In this document: in pieces, positions 17,467 through 25,723 of the stretch
Layout: every line of letters starts with the position of its first letter
Position numbering within the stretch: position 1 is the first letter of the stretch
DNA from: Lactifluus volemus
Taxonomy: Eukaryota > Basidiomycota > Agaricomycetes > Russulales > Russulaceae
Direction of reading: 5' to 3'
Assembly: GCA_022376515.1 (NCBI GenBank)
Contig: WTXI01000382.1
Location: 1-32,157 of the forward strand
Length of the DNA stretch: 32,157 bases
The notes under the pieces: generated by a model
What the model saw: the letters and a program-made list of their open reading frames with translations, nothing else
Database searches by the model: none
Told to the model about the DNA's origin: nothing
Translations under genes and position numbers: made by a program

Positions 17467-18730
17467 CACAGAAGTACGAGAACTTGACCACGGAAGAGGC
17501 ATGGACAACAACGCTGATGCTGACTCGGACGTGGAGAAGCCAGCTGAGCCACTGGCAGTCCCGCCGCGGCGAGAGTCATTTCCCACAGTTCCCACGTACT
17601 ACCGTGACGAACCGGAACTTGAAGTACACATTGACTCAGCTGCAACGTGCTCGCTTCGTCTTCCCTCCCCTCGTGCCCAAGCAGTCGATCATGATGGCCT
17701 TGGGTTCCCAACCGTGCCCTTGGATGACTTGTACTTGTACGATTCTGATATGGACCGCTACTTTATGGATTCATGGGGCGGGAGCAGCCCTCAGACGGCC
17801 CCTTTGTCGTCTCAGACAGCGCCGTCCATCCATGACTCGGTCTTTGCCAGTGGGGTTCCGTCAGCGTCAGCCGATGACGCTCCTTCGGTAGCTCCGCCAA
17901 TTGCCTATAACACACGCTCATGGCGCGAGAGCAGCCCTTCCCTTGCATCCCTCCGGTTTGACAACCGTAGCAGCTCTCCTAATATCACGCCCCAGGCTCA
18001 GACGGCCCCTGTCGTCCAGACGGCCCCTCTGTCGTCTCAGATGGCCCTCTGTCGTCTCAGACAGCGCCGTCCACTTATGACTCGGTCTTTGGGGTTCCAT
18101 CAGCCTCAGCTGATGACGCTCCTTCGGTAGCTCTGCCAATTGCCCATAACACACGCTCAAATACTGTAACTCTCTTGGCCGTCACCGCTGTCACCTCCCC
18201 TTCTGACACCCATCAGGCTGTTCCGGCTCTACCCACCGATTCGTTAACTGCAGATGCGCCATCGGTCACCACTCCTCCTGTCCAAGCGAAGCCTGCACCA
18301 GGGAAGATGACAAAGCGGAAGGCTGTTGTCGCAGATCCAGAAACCATTGTCACAGTAGCCCCAGCACTCAAGAAATCCAGAAAAAGTAAAGATATTGAGC
18401 CGACATCTCCCGCGTCATCTTTGTGTCCTAGCAATGCTCCACGCAAGAGTGCACGCCAGACCAAGAAGCCCGTTCGCGACCTGCAAACTATTATTGACCC
18501 CAAGAATCCACCAGTGCGGGCAGGAAAGTAAGTTCACAGCTTTGTTCTCATAGGCTGTCCACTAACTCGGCGTGCTACTTAGACCAGGTTGGAAATGGGC
18601 TTGAATTGCTTATTCTGGATGCAGGCACCCCGAGGGCGACCCGGCGTGGTCAACGAACGCTTTCCGTTGGGGGTGGTCGCCCACAGCCGGTTATTACGAT
18701 ACCCTTTCGTGTTTCGCTAGTTCTACATGA
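17462..18730 (+). pseudogene. Hypothetical gene 1, 3' part (rest of exon 5 and last exon)
   Basis: The frame continues from the 5' part: C17467 completes the codon left open at 9186 and leads through TEVRELDHGRGMDNN to a Ser/Thr/Ala/Pro-rich, probably disordered region. Repeats of QTAPLSSQ occur at about 17790-17830 and 17998-18060. A single-base loss inside one repeat (18041-18050, three C where the sister copy has four) throws the frame. After it the open frame runs to 18527 with basic, nuclear-signal-like clusters (KRKAVV, KKSRKSK, RKSARQTKK). The exon ends at GTAAGT (18528). Acceptors at 18582 (short end GWKWA) and 18624 are both in phase. Similarity of 18622-18730 to 32037-32120 suggests more coding sequence up to a TGA at 18728-18730. 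No domain is recognised. Confidence 0.6.
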
Positions 18731-19169
18731 GCTACATAATCCCCTTTCCGTTCTCGCATGCGTTCCAGTTCCTCTTATCTCTCCCGCTCGTTTTTTGACT
18801 TGAAGCTTTGAATTTTACACTCACACAAAATCCTAGATTGAATGGATATAATCAATTCTCTTTTGAGCACCGTATGCTGAGTTGAGATTCGCCGGAGAAT
18901 ACGAGAATCTCTGGTGTAACCTCGAGCTGAATCACGCCGCGCCCCGACATTAGGTGATTGGACACTGTCTTTCGAGGAGAGCGCGAGCATCCGAGTCCTA
19001 TGAAGCTTTCCTAGGGCGCAGCAAGTTTCTGGCGTTGTGTGCCGCATGGCTTTATTATACAAGCGCGAAGGCGCGACGCCCTCAAGGACTCTGCCTCAGT
19101 TTGTTCATTCTAGCTCTGATCATTTACTGTACTAAAATCTACAAGTTCTCGACACATTCTCAATTCCTT
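18731..19169. other. Intergenic region between two convergent genes
   Basis: This lies between the 3' end of gene 1 (+) and the last exon of gene 2 (-). It is AT-leaning without a supported frame and presumably holds both polyadenylation regions. Confidence 0.45.
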
Positions 19170-19563
19170 TCAGAGATACACTACGTTATCAATAAGGTCA
19201 TGCACTTGGTTGTCAACAATAATGTGTGCTGACTGGACGACAACCTTCCCAAAGGATGGTTAAAACTGATGGAACCACTCTAGGGATCATGGCTTACCTG
19301 GACACTGGGATCCCTCATCCTTGGCTCAGGCCCTGTGACCACAGTGATATCTTCTGCTGCAGCACTTGTAGTGGCGGCCGCGGCAACCGCGTCTTCGGAT
19401 GCGGTCCGAGGATCCCGGAGCCAAGCTTGCCATTGCTTGTCGGGTGGCGCATCTTCGACAACTCGACTGTAACCCTGGCTGATTCGGCTCCAGATGAATG
19501 CGTGAATATTGCATGCGCCGGCGGGACCAGCAGCTATATCATCGGAAAGGTGTTTCTCCCAGT
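19170..19563 (-). CDS. Hypothetical gene 2, exons 2 and 3 (separated from exon 1 by Element 2)
   Basis: Exon 2 (19298-19563) is an 88-codon open stretch without an ATG, so simple ORF finding misses it. It begins WEKHLSDDIAAGPAGACNIHAFIW and ends in an Ala/Thr-rich, acidic segment. Its 266 nt fit phase 1 in and phase 0 out. Intron 2 is 19233-19297 (65 nt, GTAAGC..CAG). Exon 3 (19170-19232) adds 20 codons (SAHIIVDNQVHDLIDNVVYL) and a TGA. Upstream of exon 2 is a classical acceptor: CTAAC branch point, then CCCTCCAG (19564-19571). The branch point and acceptor lie on this side of Element 2, while the donor lies at 27941, so the retrotransposon sits inside intron 1. The spliced protein would be about 302 residues. 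Function unknown. Confidence 0.62.
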
Positions 19564-19617
19564 CTGGAGGGAAGCTCTTGTTAGCCGCCAGCAGAGGAAA
19601 AGTGGGAAGAGGTGAGA

Positions 19618-19622
19618 AAAAA
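19618..19622. repeat. Target-site duplication AAAAA, left copy (Element 2)
   Basis: Five A precede the left LTR and five A (27892-27896) follow the right LTR. Because it is a homopolymer it is weaker evidence than the other duplications. Confidence 0.7.
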
Positions 19623-20230
19623 TGTTAAGGTTCCAAGTGGGACCTTTGTACGAAGTGTACGATCGTTCGTGAAGTCAAGAGCGAGACTTGCAAGACGTGC
19701 AAGTCAAGATCAAAGGTTCGATAAAAGATGAGACTTAGTAAACGACTAAGTCAAGAGCGCTTCAGAGGTCAAGGGCTTTGGGCTTAGGGATAAGACCAAA
19801 GTGTCAAGAAGTCGAAGAGCGTGATGTCAAGAGGGTTCTCTCAGGTCTGATGCTTCTAGGCAAGGCAAGGTTCTAATAGATAGAAGGACTTGGATTGCGA
19901 AACAAAACTGAGACTTAAGGTCTCTAGGGCGAAAAGTACAAGGTTTATATAAAGAAGAACGAGGCTATGTACACAGCCATAGGGGCTGTGACCTTCGTAC
20001 AGCTTTCAGGGTTTGAAACATGTTTCAGGAATCAGCGAGTCATCCTGTGCATGTGGCTGTTGCTTGAGGCTGTACGGTGCTGTGTAAGGCTGTACCGTGA
20101 GAGAAATAAGTAAGCGATCTGAAACAAAGCGATCGGCAGTCCATTCGCATAAGCAAGGGAGTCAGCGGAAATAAGTCAGCAGTCCGAAAATGTATAGTAT
20201 GAGTCAGCAAACACGTGTTCGTCCATAACA
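19623..20230 (-). repeat. Element 2 left LTR (3' LTR)
   Basis: A 608-bp LTR. In element sense it has an inverted pair of TGAAACA motifs (20014-20027), a TATATAAA box (19951 to 19944) and the putative start AAGTCTCAGTTT (19916 to 19905). Two perfect 8-bp-stem hairpins follow in the transcribed leader (19732-19752 and 19685-19705). Confidence 0.95.
20014..20027. promoter_or_regulatory. Perfect palindrome TGAAACATGTTTCA in the LTR promoter
   Basis: Two inverted TGAAACA units lie about 65 bp upstream of the TATA box. TGAAACA is the Ste12 pheromone response element consensus of ascomycete yeasts. The palindrome is unchanged in the right LTR (27675-27688) and in the diverged solo LTR (25323-25336). 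Confidence 0.5.
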
Positions 20231-20244
20231 CCATCCCCCGTCTA
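20231..20244 (-). other. Element 2 polypurine tract
   Basis: In element sense GACGGGGGATGG abuts the 3' LTR, in the expected position for plus-strand priming. Confidence 0.55.
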
Positions 20245-20265
20245 AGGCGCAGTCCCACCTGCGTT

Positions 20266-23200
20266 TTACTCACGGTCAGCAGCATAGTCCCAGTCCGTCA
20301 TCTCTGCGTTGATCCAGCCAGACGTGGAACGATCAATACCGTGGCCGTACCAGAGGTAAGCCTTCTTGTCGTCAGTGTAGGGGCATGACCAATGCCAGTG
20401 AGGGTGTTCTAGGGGGACTCTACAAGCGTCTCCGAACTTGCATTGCTGGTGGGGTTCGTGACATGAAGGGCCCGAATGGCCGTAGTCGGCGCACCACTCG
20501 CACCACTGATGGAGGGGGCAGTCGACGTAGACGTGTCCGGGGTTTCGTCGCTTGCATCTACCACAATAGGGCGTGTGCGTGATCCGGGCTGCGGCGGAAT
20601 CAGCGGCGGTTCCACTGCTACTATTGACGACCCGTTCCATGCAAGTCTTGCAGTGAAGGGAACTCTCGCCGTCATGAACTGTACTCCCTGGCCACTGGTC
20701 GTTGTCAGCGTTACCGTCATTATCAAATGCCCATCCGAGTTCGTCGTCCTGGATAGGGGAGACAGATGAGGCGGGCGAGTTGCAGATGTTAGAGGTCGGT
20801 GAGTTTGATAAGGATGGTAACTGGTTGTTTGGCGGGGAGGGGGCGGCGTCGCTCCTCGAGAGTCTACTAGGATTGGGGAGGTCCTCGTTCCACGTTGGCG
20901 GTGGGAGGATGGCAAGTGGGGTCCATGGGTGTTCGGAGGGAGGTGCGAGGTAGTCCCAAATCGAACTTGTCGGTTTGGGTTGCTGTATGGCCCACGCTGC
21001 GAATTCGCAGGCCTGGAAGAGCGACTCTCTGAGGGTGTCATCGAGCGGCGTGATTCTTGGGTATAAGGCGGGAGATCGGGGGTCGGGGAGCGGTTTCTGG
21101 GACGCCGTGTATAGCTCACTGGGATAAACGGTGGAGAGGCCGAACGATGATTGGTAGAGGAGTGACGATGGGTGGACCGGGCGGATGGGACGTGGTGCGG
21201 GTAGGTCATATTGGGCTGGGACATGTTGCATATAGCGAATTGTGAGAGAGTTTGGTAAAGGTGGTGTGGTGGTGGTAGTTGTAGTGGTGGGGATGAAAGT
21301 TGGTGATGTCGTTTCTTGCTGAAGCAAGAGGGTTCTTATAGCTTTTGGTTGGGCTTTGTAAAAGGCTGTGAGTAGTTCTGGAGCGTCAACATTCTCAGCT
21401 GGTTCCCATGTGTTGTGTGCGGCGGAATAGCCTTTCCACTTTAGGAGATATTGGAGTTTGGTCTTGTTCTTTGGTCCGATACGTCTGGACCCTAGAACAG
21501 CTTCTACTTCATACTCCTCTTCTCCGTCTACAAGTTCCGGTGGAGGCTGTTCGAAGTTCGGACCATGTTCGGGTGTTTCCGTATAGGGAGCGATCAGTGA
21601 TGTATGAAACACATCATGAATCTGCCATCGATCTGGGAGTTTGAGGCGTACAACTACCGGTGATATGACTTTGGTGATCGTAAAAGGTCCGTAGCGTTTT
21701 GGGGCTAGCTTGCTGCTAAGGTGCGTCATTTTGAGATTGGTACCTTCAAGCCAGACTTTTTCTCCTATGGTGTATTTTCGGTAGTGGCGTTGACCTTTCT
21801 TGTGTTCTGTGCGTTTGTGAAGGAGGGTTTGTGCGTGTTTCATCGCTGATCGGGCTTTTTCTCGGATGTTTTTGAGCTCTTCGGATCTTTTGTTGACATA
21901 GGGTAGGTGGCTTGTGATCCGAGAGGTCATGACGAGGGGGGTATATCCGATGAGGAGTTCGTACGGAGTAAATCCGGTTGTAGCGTTTGGCCATGAGTTG
22001 TGAACGAACTGGGCCATGGGTAGAAGTGTGGCCCAGTCATTCATGTAATCATTGCCATAGATGCGGAGATATTGTTCTACTCGTTGATTACTCCTCTCTG
22101 ACTGACCATCCGTCTGAGGGTGATAGGCAGTACTGATGTTTTGTGATATTTTGAGTTTCTGACAGAGCCCCGTGGCTAGGTGTGATGTGAAGCGGGGATC
22201 TCTATCAGAGATGATTCTTCGGGGAATGCCGTAGTTCGGAAAAACGTTGGAGATGTATAGGTCGATAACTTCTTCCGTGGTGATTTTTTTTGTACACGGT
22301 AAGAAGACGGCAGCTTTAGTGCAATCATGATCAACAATCGTAAGGATGGAATCATATCCGTGTGATTCGGGAAGATCCGTGATAAGATCCATTGCCACGA
22401 CTTGGAAAGGGACATTGGATGTTTCCTGTTCCCGTGGTTCGATGGGAGCGATAGGGGGTTTTGGGCGATGGGTAAGGGGTTTCGTTGACTGACATGTGGC
22501 GCATCCCTTGACGTATTGGGTGACATACTGCTTGAGTCCAGGCCACCAGAAGTTATGGAAGACTTCTATCATGGTGTTGGCGATACCTGGATGGCCAGCG
22601 AGCTGATGGTCATGATAACGCCAAAGTATATCTTTCTTCAGTTGGTCGTCCTCAGGCACTACTGGAGCGTCCGCTTTCCACCACTGTCCTTTGTGATCTT
22701 GCTCTAGCTGATGTTCCTCAGCCCATTGTTTCATGAGATCGTCACTTTCTTTTTGTGCTATCCAAACACGCTCTTCAATGGAGTGAAGCTCCATTGCTTG
22801 GACAAAGAGCTTGTCAGGTAACACCACGATGTCCTCATTGTCATCATCGCCTTTGGGAATGGCGGGGTGTCGTGACAGGGCGTCAGCACGATTTGTAGCG
22901 CCAGGTTTGTGGATGAGTTCAAAGTTAAACTCTGCTAACTTGCTCAGGTAGCGTGCCACTCTTCGTGCAATGTTTCGCGGTGATCGATAAAATCGGAGAT
23001 TGTTGTGGTCAGTGTACACTTTGATTGGGAATGGTGAAGATAATAACACATGTTCCCATCGAAGGAGTCCTCTGACGACTGCTAGAAGTTCGCGGTCATA
23101 GACTGGGTAATTTCTTTCTGCAGCGTTGAAGGTGTGTGAGTCGTAACCGACTGCTCTTGGTTTGTTGTCTTTGTCTCTTTGAAGTAGGACTGCTCCAGTG

Positions 23201-24789
23201 GCGTATTGGGAGGCGTCTACTTCAAGTTCAAAGGGTTTTGAATAGTCGGGTCGGTATAGGACTGGGTCTTCTTGTACGCGTTGAAGTAAAATTTTTAGGG
23301 CATTACTGCACTCATCGGTCCAGTCGAACTTCACCCCCTTCTTTAGAAGTGCAGTAATGGGGCGTGCAATGTCAGCAAAGCCACGGATGAAGGGTCGTTG
23401 AAAGCCGAGGACGCCAAGGGTGCTTCTGACGTCTTCTACTTTTGTAAGGACGGTGGGCCAATTAGCTAGGCCATTCCTTTTTGTTGGGTCGATCGTTATT
23501 TTCCCATCACGGACTTCAATTCCGAGGTATTTGACTTGTTCTTTCTCAAAGTGACATTTTGACGCTTTGAAGAACAAGGAGAGTTCGCGAGCGCGTGTGA
23601 GAACTGCGTGGGTGATTTCTCGAAGTTCTTCTAAATTGTCGGAACAAATGAGGACGTCATCCATATAGATTAAAATGCGTCCTGGATATTTGTTGACAAG
23701 GTTGGCAAAGGCGGCATCCATGAATCTTTGGAAGACTGCCGGTGAGTTTCGTAGTCCAAAGAACATCACTTTAGGCTTGAAAAGACCATAGGGAGTTTTA
23801 AAAGCGGCTTTCCATTGGTCTTCATCTTTGATGCGGATATTGTGATATCCCCATCGAATGTCAAGGGTGGTAAAATATCGCATGCCGTGAAGTTGTTCTA
23901 GAAGATTTTCGATGCGGGGAAGAGGGTAAACGTCAGGAATAGTATGTTCATTAACGCGTCGATAATCTTGAACCGGTCTAGAACTTCCATCCGCTTTAGG
24001 GATAAGGAACCAGGGTGACGACCAAGGGGAGTCCGTTTGCTCGATATAGCCCTTCTCCTGATGTTCTTTGAGGAATTTCTTAGTAATTTCCTTCCCTTCT
24101 TCAGTTAGTGGATAAACTTTGCAGTTAATGATGTCAGGTGCGTCGGGTTTTAGTTTTATCTCCATGTCGAATTTTCCTCGGCTAGGTGGGAAGCGTTTTG
24201 CTGCTTCTTCGTCAAAGATGAAGGCGTGGCGCTGATATTCAAGGGGTATTCCTTGAACAGCAGCACTGGAAGCCGTACGTCGTTCGGTATCTGCAATAGC
24301 CCACTCCTGAGATTTTCCAGCAGGTTCTAAAGCTCGTGTAAGTAAAACTCGAGCCTTCTCTTTGAGAGCAACTGCGGCGTGGTAATATTGGGATTCGAGG
24401 CAGATCTTCGGGTTTTTATCGTCCAAGGTTCTGTTTTTCCAGTTGAGTCGTGGGTTAAACGTTTCTAGCCATGGATATCCAAGGATGACGCGATCCATGC
24501 CTAGATCAGTGATGAAGAAGTTTTGTAATTCCTCTAGTTTTCCCATACGGATACGTAAGGTAGAAAACTTCGTGACTCGTCCTAGTTTGTTTTCTGTTCC
24601 ATCGACATTAAAGATTTGGATTGGTTTATCTAAATCTTTTGTTCCTAGTTGCCATCTTTCTGCCGTTCGATGATCGATGAAATTACTGGTGGCACCGCTA
24701 TCAACTAGCGCTTTGTCTTCCTTCGTTCCGCCGTTATAGCTTGAATAAATAATAGGGACTTCCATTGATGAAATGGCATTTAAATACAA
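20266..24789 (-). CDS. pol: Element 2 Pol polyprotein with chromodomain and Cys/His-rich C-terminal extension (1507 codons)
   Basis: Residues counted from the upstream end of the frame: protease DSGA at 30-33; RT with the first catalytic Asp (TTLD) near 310 and YMDD at 375-378; RNase H Asp at 525 (EVDASQ); integrase zinc finger H728, H733, C763, C766; integrase catalytic D801, D862 and E898 (35-residue D-E spacing); GPF-type KRYGPF at 1031-1036; chromodomain at about 1090-1145 (YEVEAVL..LLKWKGY..NTWEP). A Thr/Pro/Ser-rich linker follows, then a region from about 1380 with repeated Cys/His pairs (C-x2-C, C-x2-C, C-x5-C-x2-C, and more) and a final Y-x-W-Y-G-H-x8-W motif. The frame is uninterrupted. 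It is open upstream to the Gag stop and is probably entered by -1 frameshifting, so the true N-terminus includes LKGSDLPAWIRALV. The domain order is standard for chromoviruses; the long extension is not, to my knowledge. Confidence 0.95.
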   Translation of the reverse strand: MYLNAISSMEVPIIYSSYNGGTKEDKALVDSGATSNFIDHRTAERWQLGTKDLDKPIQIFNVDGTENKLGRVTKFSTLRIRMGKLEELQNFFITDLGMDRVILGYPWLETFNPRLNWKNRTLDDKNPKICLESQYYHAAVALKEKARVLLTRALEPAGKSQEWAIADTERRTASSAAVQGIPLEYQRHAFIFDEEAAKRFPPSRGKFDMEIKLKPDAPDIINCKVYPLTEEGKEITKKFLKEHQEKGYIEQTDSPWSSPWFLIPKADGSSRPVQDYRRVNEHTIPDVYPLPRIENLLEQLHGMRYFTTLDIRWGYHNIRIKDEDQWKAAFKTPYGLFKPKVMFFGLRNSPAVFQRFMDAAFANLVNKYPGRILIYMDDVLICSDNLEELREITHAVLTRARELSLFFKASKCHFEKEQVKYLGIEVRDGKITIDPTKRNGLANWPTVLTKVEDVRSTLGVLGFQRPFIRGFADIARPITALLKKGVKFDWTDECSNALKILLQRVQEDPVLYRPDYSKPFELEVDASQYATGAVLLQRDKDNKPRAVGYDSHTFNAAERNYPVYDRELLAVVRGLLRWEHVLLSSPFPIKVYTDHNNLRFYRSPRNIARRVARYLSKLAEFNFELIHKPGATNRADALSRHPAIPKGDDDNEDIVVLPDKLFVQAMELHSIEERVWIAQKESDDLMKQWAEEHQLEQDHKGQWWKADAPVVPEDDQLKKDILWRYHDHQLAGHPGIANTMIEVFHNFWWPGLKQYVTQYVKGCATCQSTKPLTHRPKPPIAPIEPREQETSNVPFQVVAMDLITDLPESHGYDSILTIVDHDCTKAAVFLPCTKKITTEEVIDLYISNVFPNYGIPRRIISDRDPRFTSHLATGLCQKLKISQNISTAYHPQTDGQSERSNQRVEQYLRIYGNDYMNDWATLLPMAQFVHNSWPNATTGFTPYELLIGYTPLVMTSRITSHLPYVNKRSEELKNIREKARSAMKHAQTLLHKRTEHKKGQRHYRKYTIGEKVWLEGTNLKMTHLSSKLAPKRYGPFTITKVISPVVVRLKLPDRWQIHDVFHTSLIAPYTETPEHGPNFEQPPPELVDGEEEYEVEAVLGSRRIGPKNKTKLQYLLKWKGYSAAHNTWEPAENVDAPELLTAFYKAQPKAIRTLLLQQETTSPTFIPTTTTTTTTPPLPNSLTIRYMQHVPAQYDLPAPRPIRPVHPSSLLYQSSFGLSTVYPSELYTASQKPLPDPRSPALYPRITPLDDTLRESLFQACEFAAWAIQQPKPTSSIWDYLAPPSEHPWTPLAILPPPTWNEDLPNPSRLSRSDAAPSPPNNQLPSLSNSPTSNICNSPASSVSPIQDDELGWAFDNDGNADNDQWPGSTVHDGESSLHCKTCMERVVNSSSGTAADSAAARITHTPYCGRCKRRNPGHVYVDCPLHQWCEWCADYGHSGPSCHEPHQQCKFGDACRVPLEHPHWHWSCPYTDDKKAYLWYGHGIDRSTSGWINAEMTDWDYAADRE

Positions 24790-24836
24790 GCTATTTGGTA
24801 CTAAGGCTCGGATCCAGGCGGGGAGATCAGAGCCCT

Positions 24837-24845
24837 TTAAAAAGA
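24837..24845 (-). promoter_or_regulatory. Element 2 gag-pol -1 frameshift site
   Basis: On the minus strand Gag ends TCT-TTT-TAA within a five-T run (24839-24843). A one-base slip back reads TTA-AAG-GGC into the Pol frame, giving L-K-G-S-D-L-P-A-W-I-R-A, which matches L-N-G-S-T-R-A-A-W-V-R-A at the same place in Element 1. Confidence 0.65.
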
Positions 24846-25115
24846 CGGATCTTGAGAAAGGGATTCGGCTAGTTTGCCGCGTTCTTCGTCAGACATGGTT
24901 TTGAGGGCTTTAGCAATTTCTTCATTGGTTGGTTTAGAAGAAGTACTAGTCGTCGTTACTTCGGATGTTTCAGTAACACGAGCACGTGTGGTGCTAGCGG
25001 CATTGGCGTTTCGCTTCTTTTTAACAGGGCATTCTCGAGAGAGATGTCCTTGTTCTTTGCAATAGAAGCAGCGTCCTTCGCGTATGAGGCGTTCGCGATC
25101 AGGGTCAGGGGTACG

Positions 25116-25120
25116 ATTGG
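25116..25120. repeat. TSD ATTGG, left copy (solo LTR in Element 2 gag)
   Basis: ATTGG flanks the solo LTR on both sides (25116-25120 and 25724-25728). Confidence 0.88.
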
Positions 25121-25723
25121 TGTTATGGACTGACACGTGTTTGCTGACTCATACTATACGTTTTCGGACTGATGATTCATTTCTGCTGACTCCTTTGCTT
25201 ATGCGAATGGACTACCGATCGCTTTGTTTCAGATCGCTTACTTATTTTCTCACGTACAAGCCTTGCACAGCACCGTACAGCCTCAAGCAACAGCCACATG
25301 CACAGGATGACTCGCTGATTCCTGAAACATGTTTCAAACCCTGAAAGCTGTACGAAGGTCACAGCCCCTACGGCTGTGTACATAGCCCCGTTCTTCTCTA
25401 TATAAACTCTGTACTTTTGCCCTAGAGACCTTAAGTCTCAGTTTTGTTTCGCAATCCAAGTCTTCTATCTATTAGAACCTTGCTTGCCTAGAAGCATCAG
25501 ACCTGAGAGAACCCTCTTGACATCACGCTCTTCGACTTCTTGACACTTTGGTCTTATCCCTAAGCCCAAAGTCCTTGACCTCTGAAACGCTCTTGACTTA
25601 GTCGTTTACTAAGTCTCGTCTTTATCGAACCTTTGATCTTGACTTGCACGTCTTGCAAGTCTAGTTCTTGACTTTACGAACGATCGTACACTTCGTACAA
25701 AGGTCCCACTTGGAACCTTAACA
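25121..25723 (+). mobile_element. Solo LTR of the Element 2 family, nested antisense in its gag
   Basis: A 603-bp LTR with TGTTATGG / CCTTAACA ends, reverse-complementary to the two outer LTRs. I count about 30 differences against them (roughly 5 percent), whereas the outer pair differ by one base. So it comes from another subfamily copy, not from rearrangement of this element. TATA box, self-primer sequence, TGAAACA palindrome and both hairpins are preserved. Confidence 0.9.

Noticed and set aside
17501..18130. Independent gene starting at the ATG at 17501
   Set aside because: The frame is open from 17467 and continues exon 5 of gene 1 across the Element 1 insertion, so this ATG is internal.
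20409..21224. 271-codon frame overlapping the Element 2 Pol C-terminus in another frame
   Set aside because: Same-strand alternative frame of the low-complexity Pro/Ser linker; the Pol frame is continuous and carries the Cys/His clusters.
25121..25723. Third LTR as evidence of tandem or rearranged Element 2 copies
   Set aside because: It is in opposite orientation, about 5 percent diverged and has its own ATTGG duplication, so it is an independent solo LTR.
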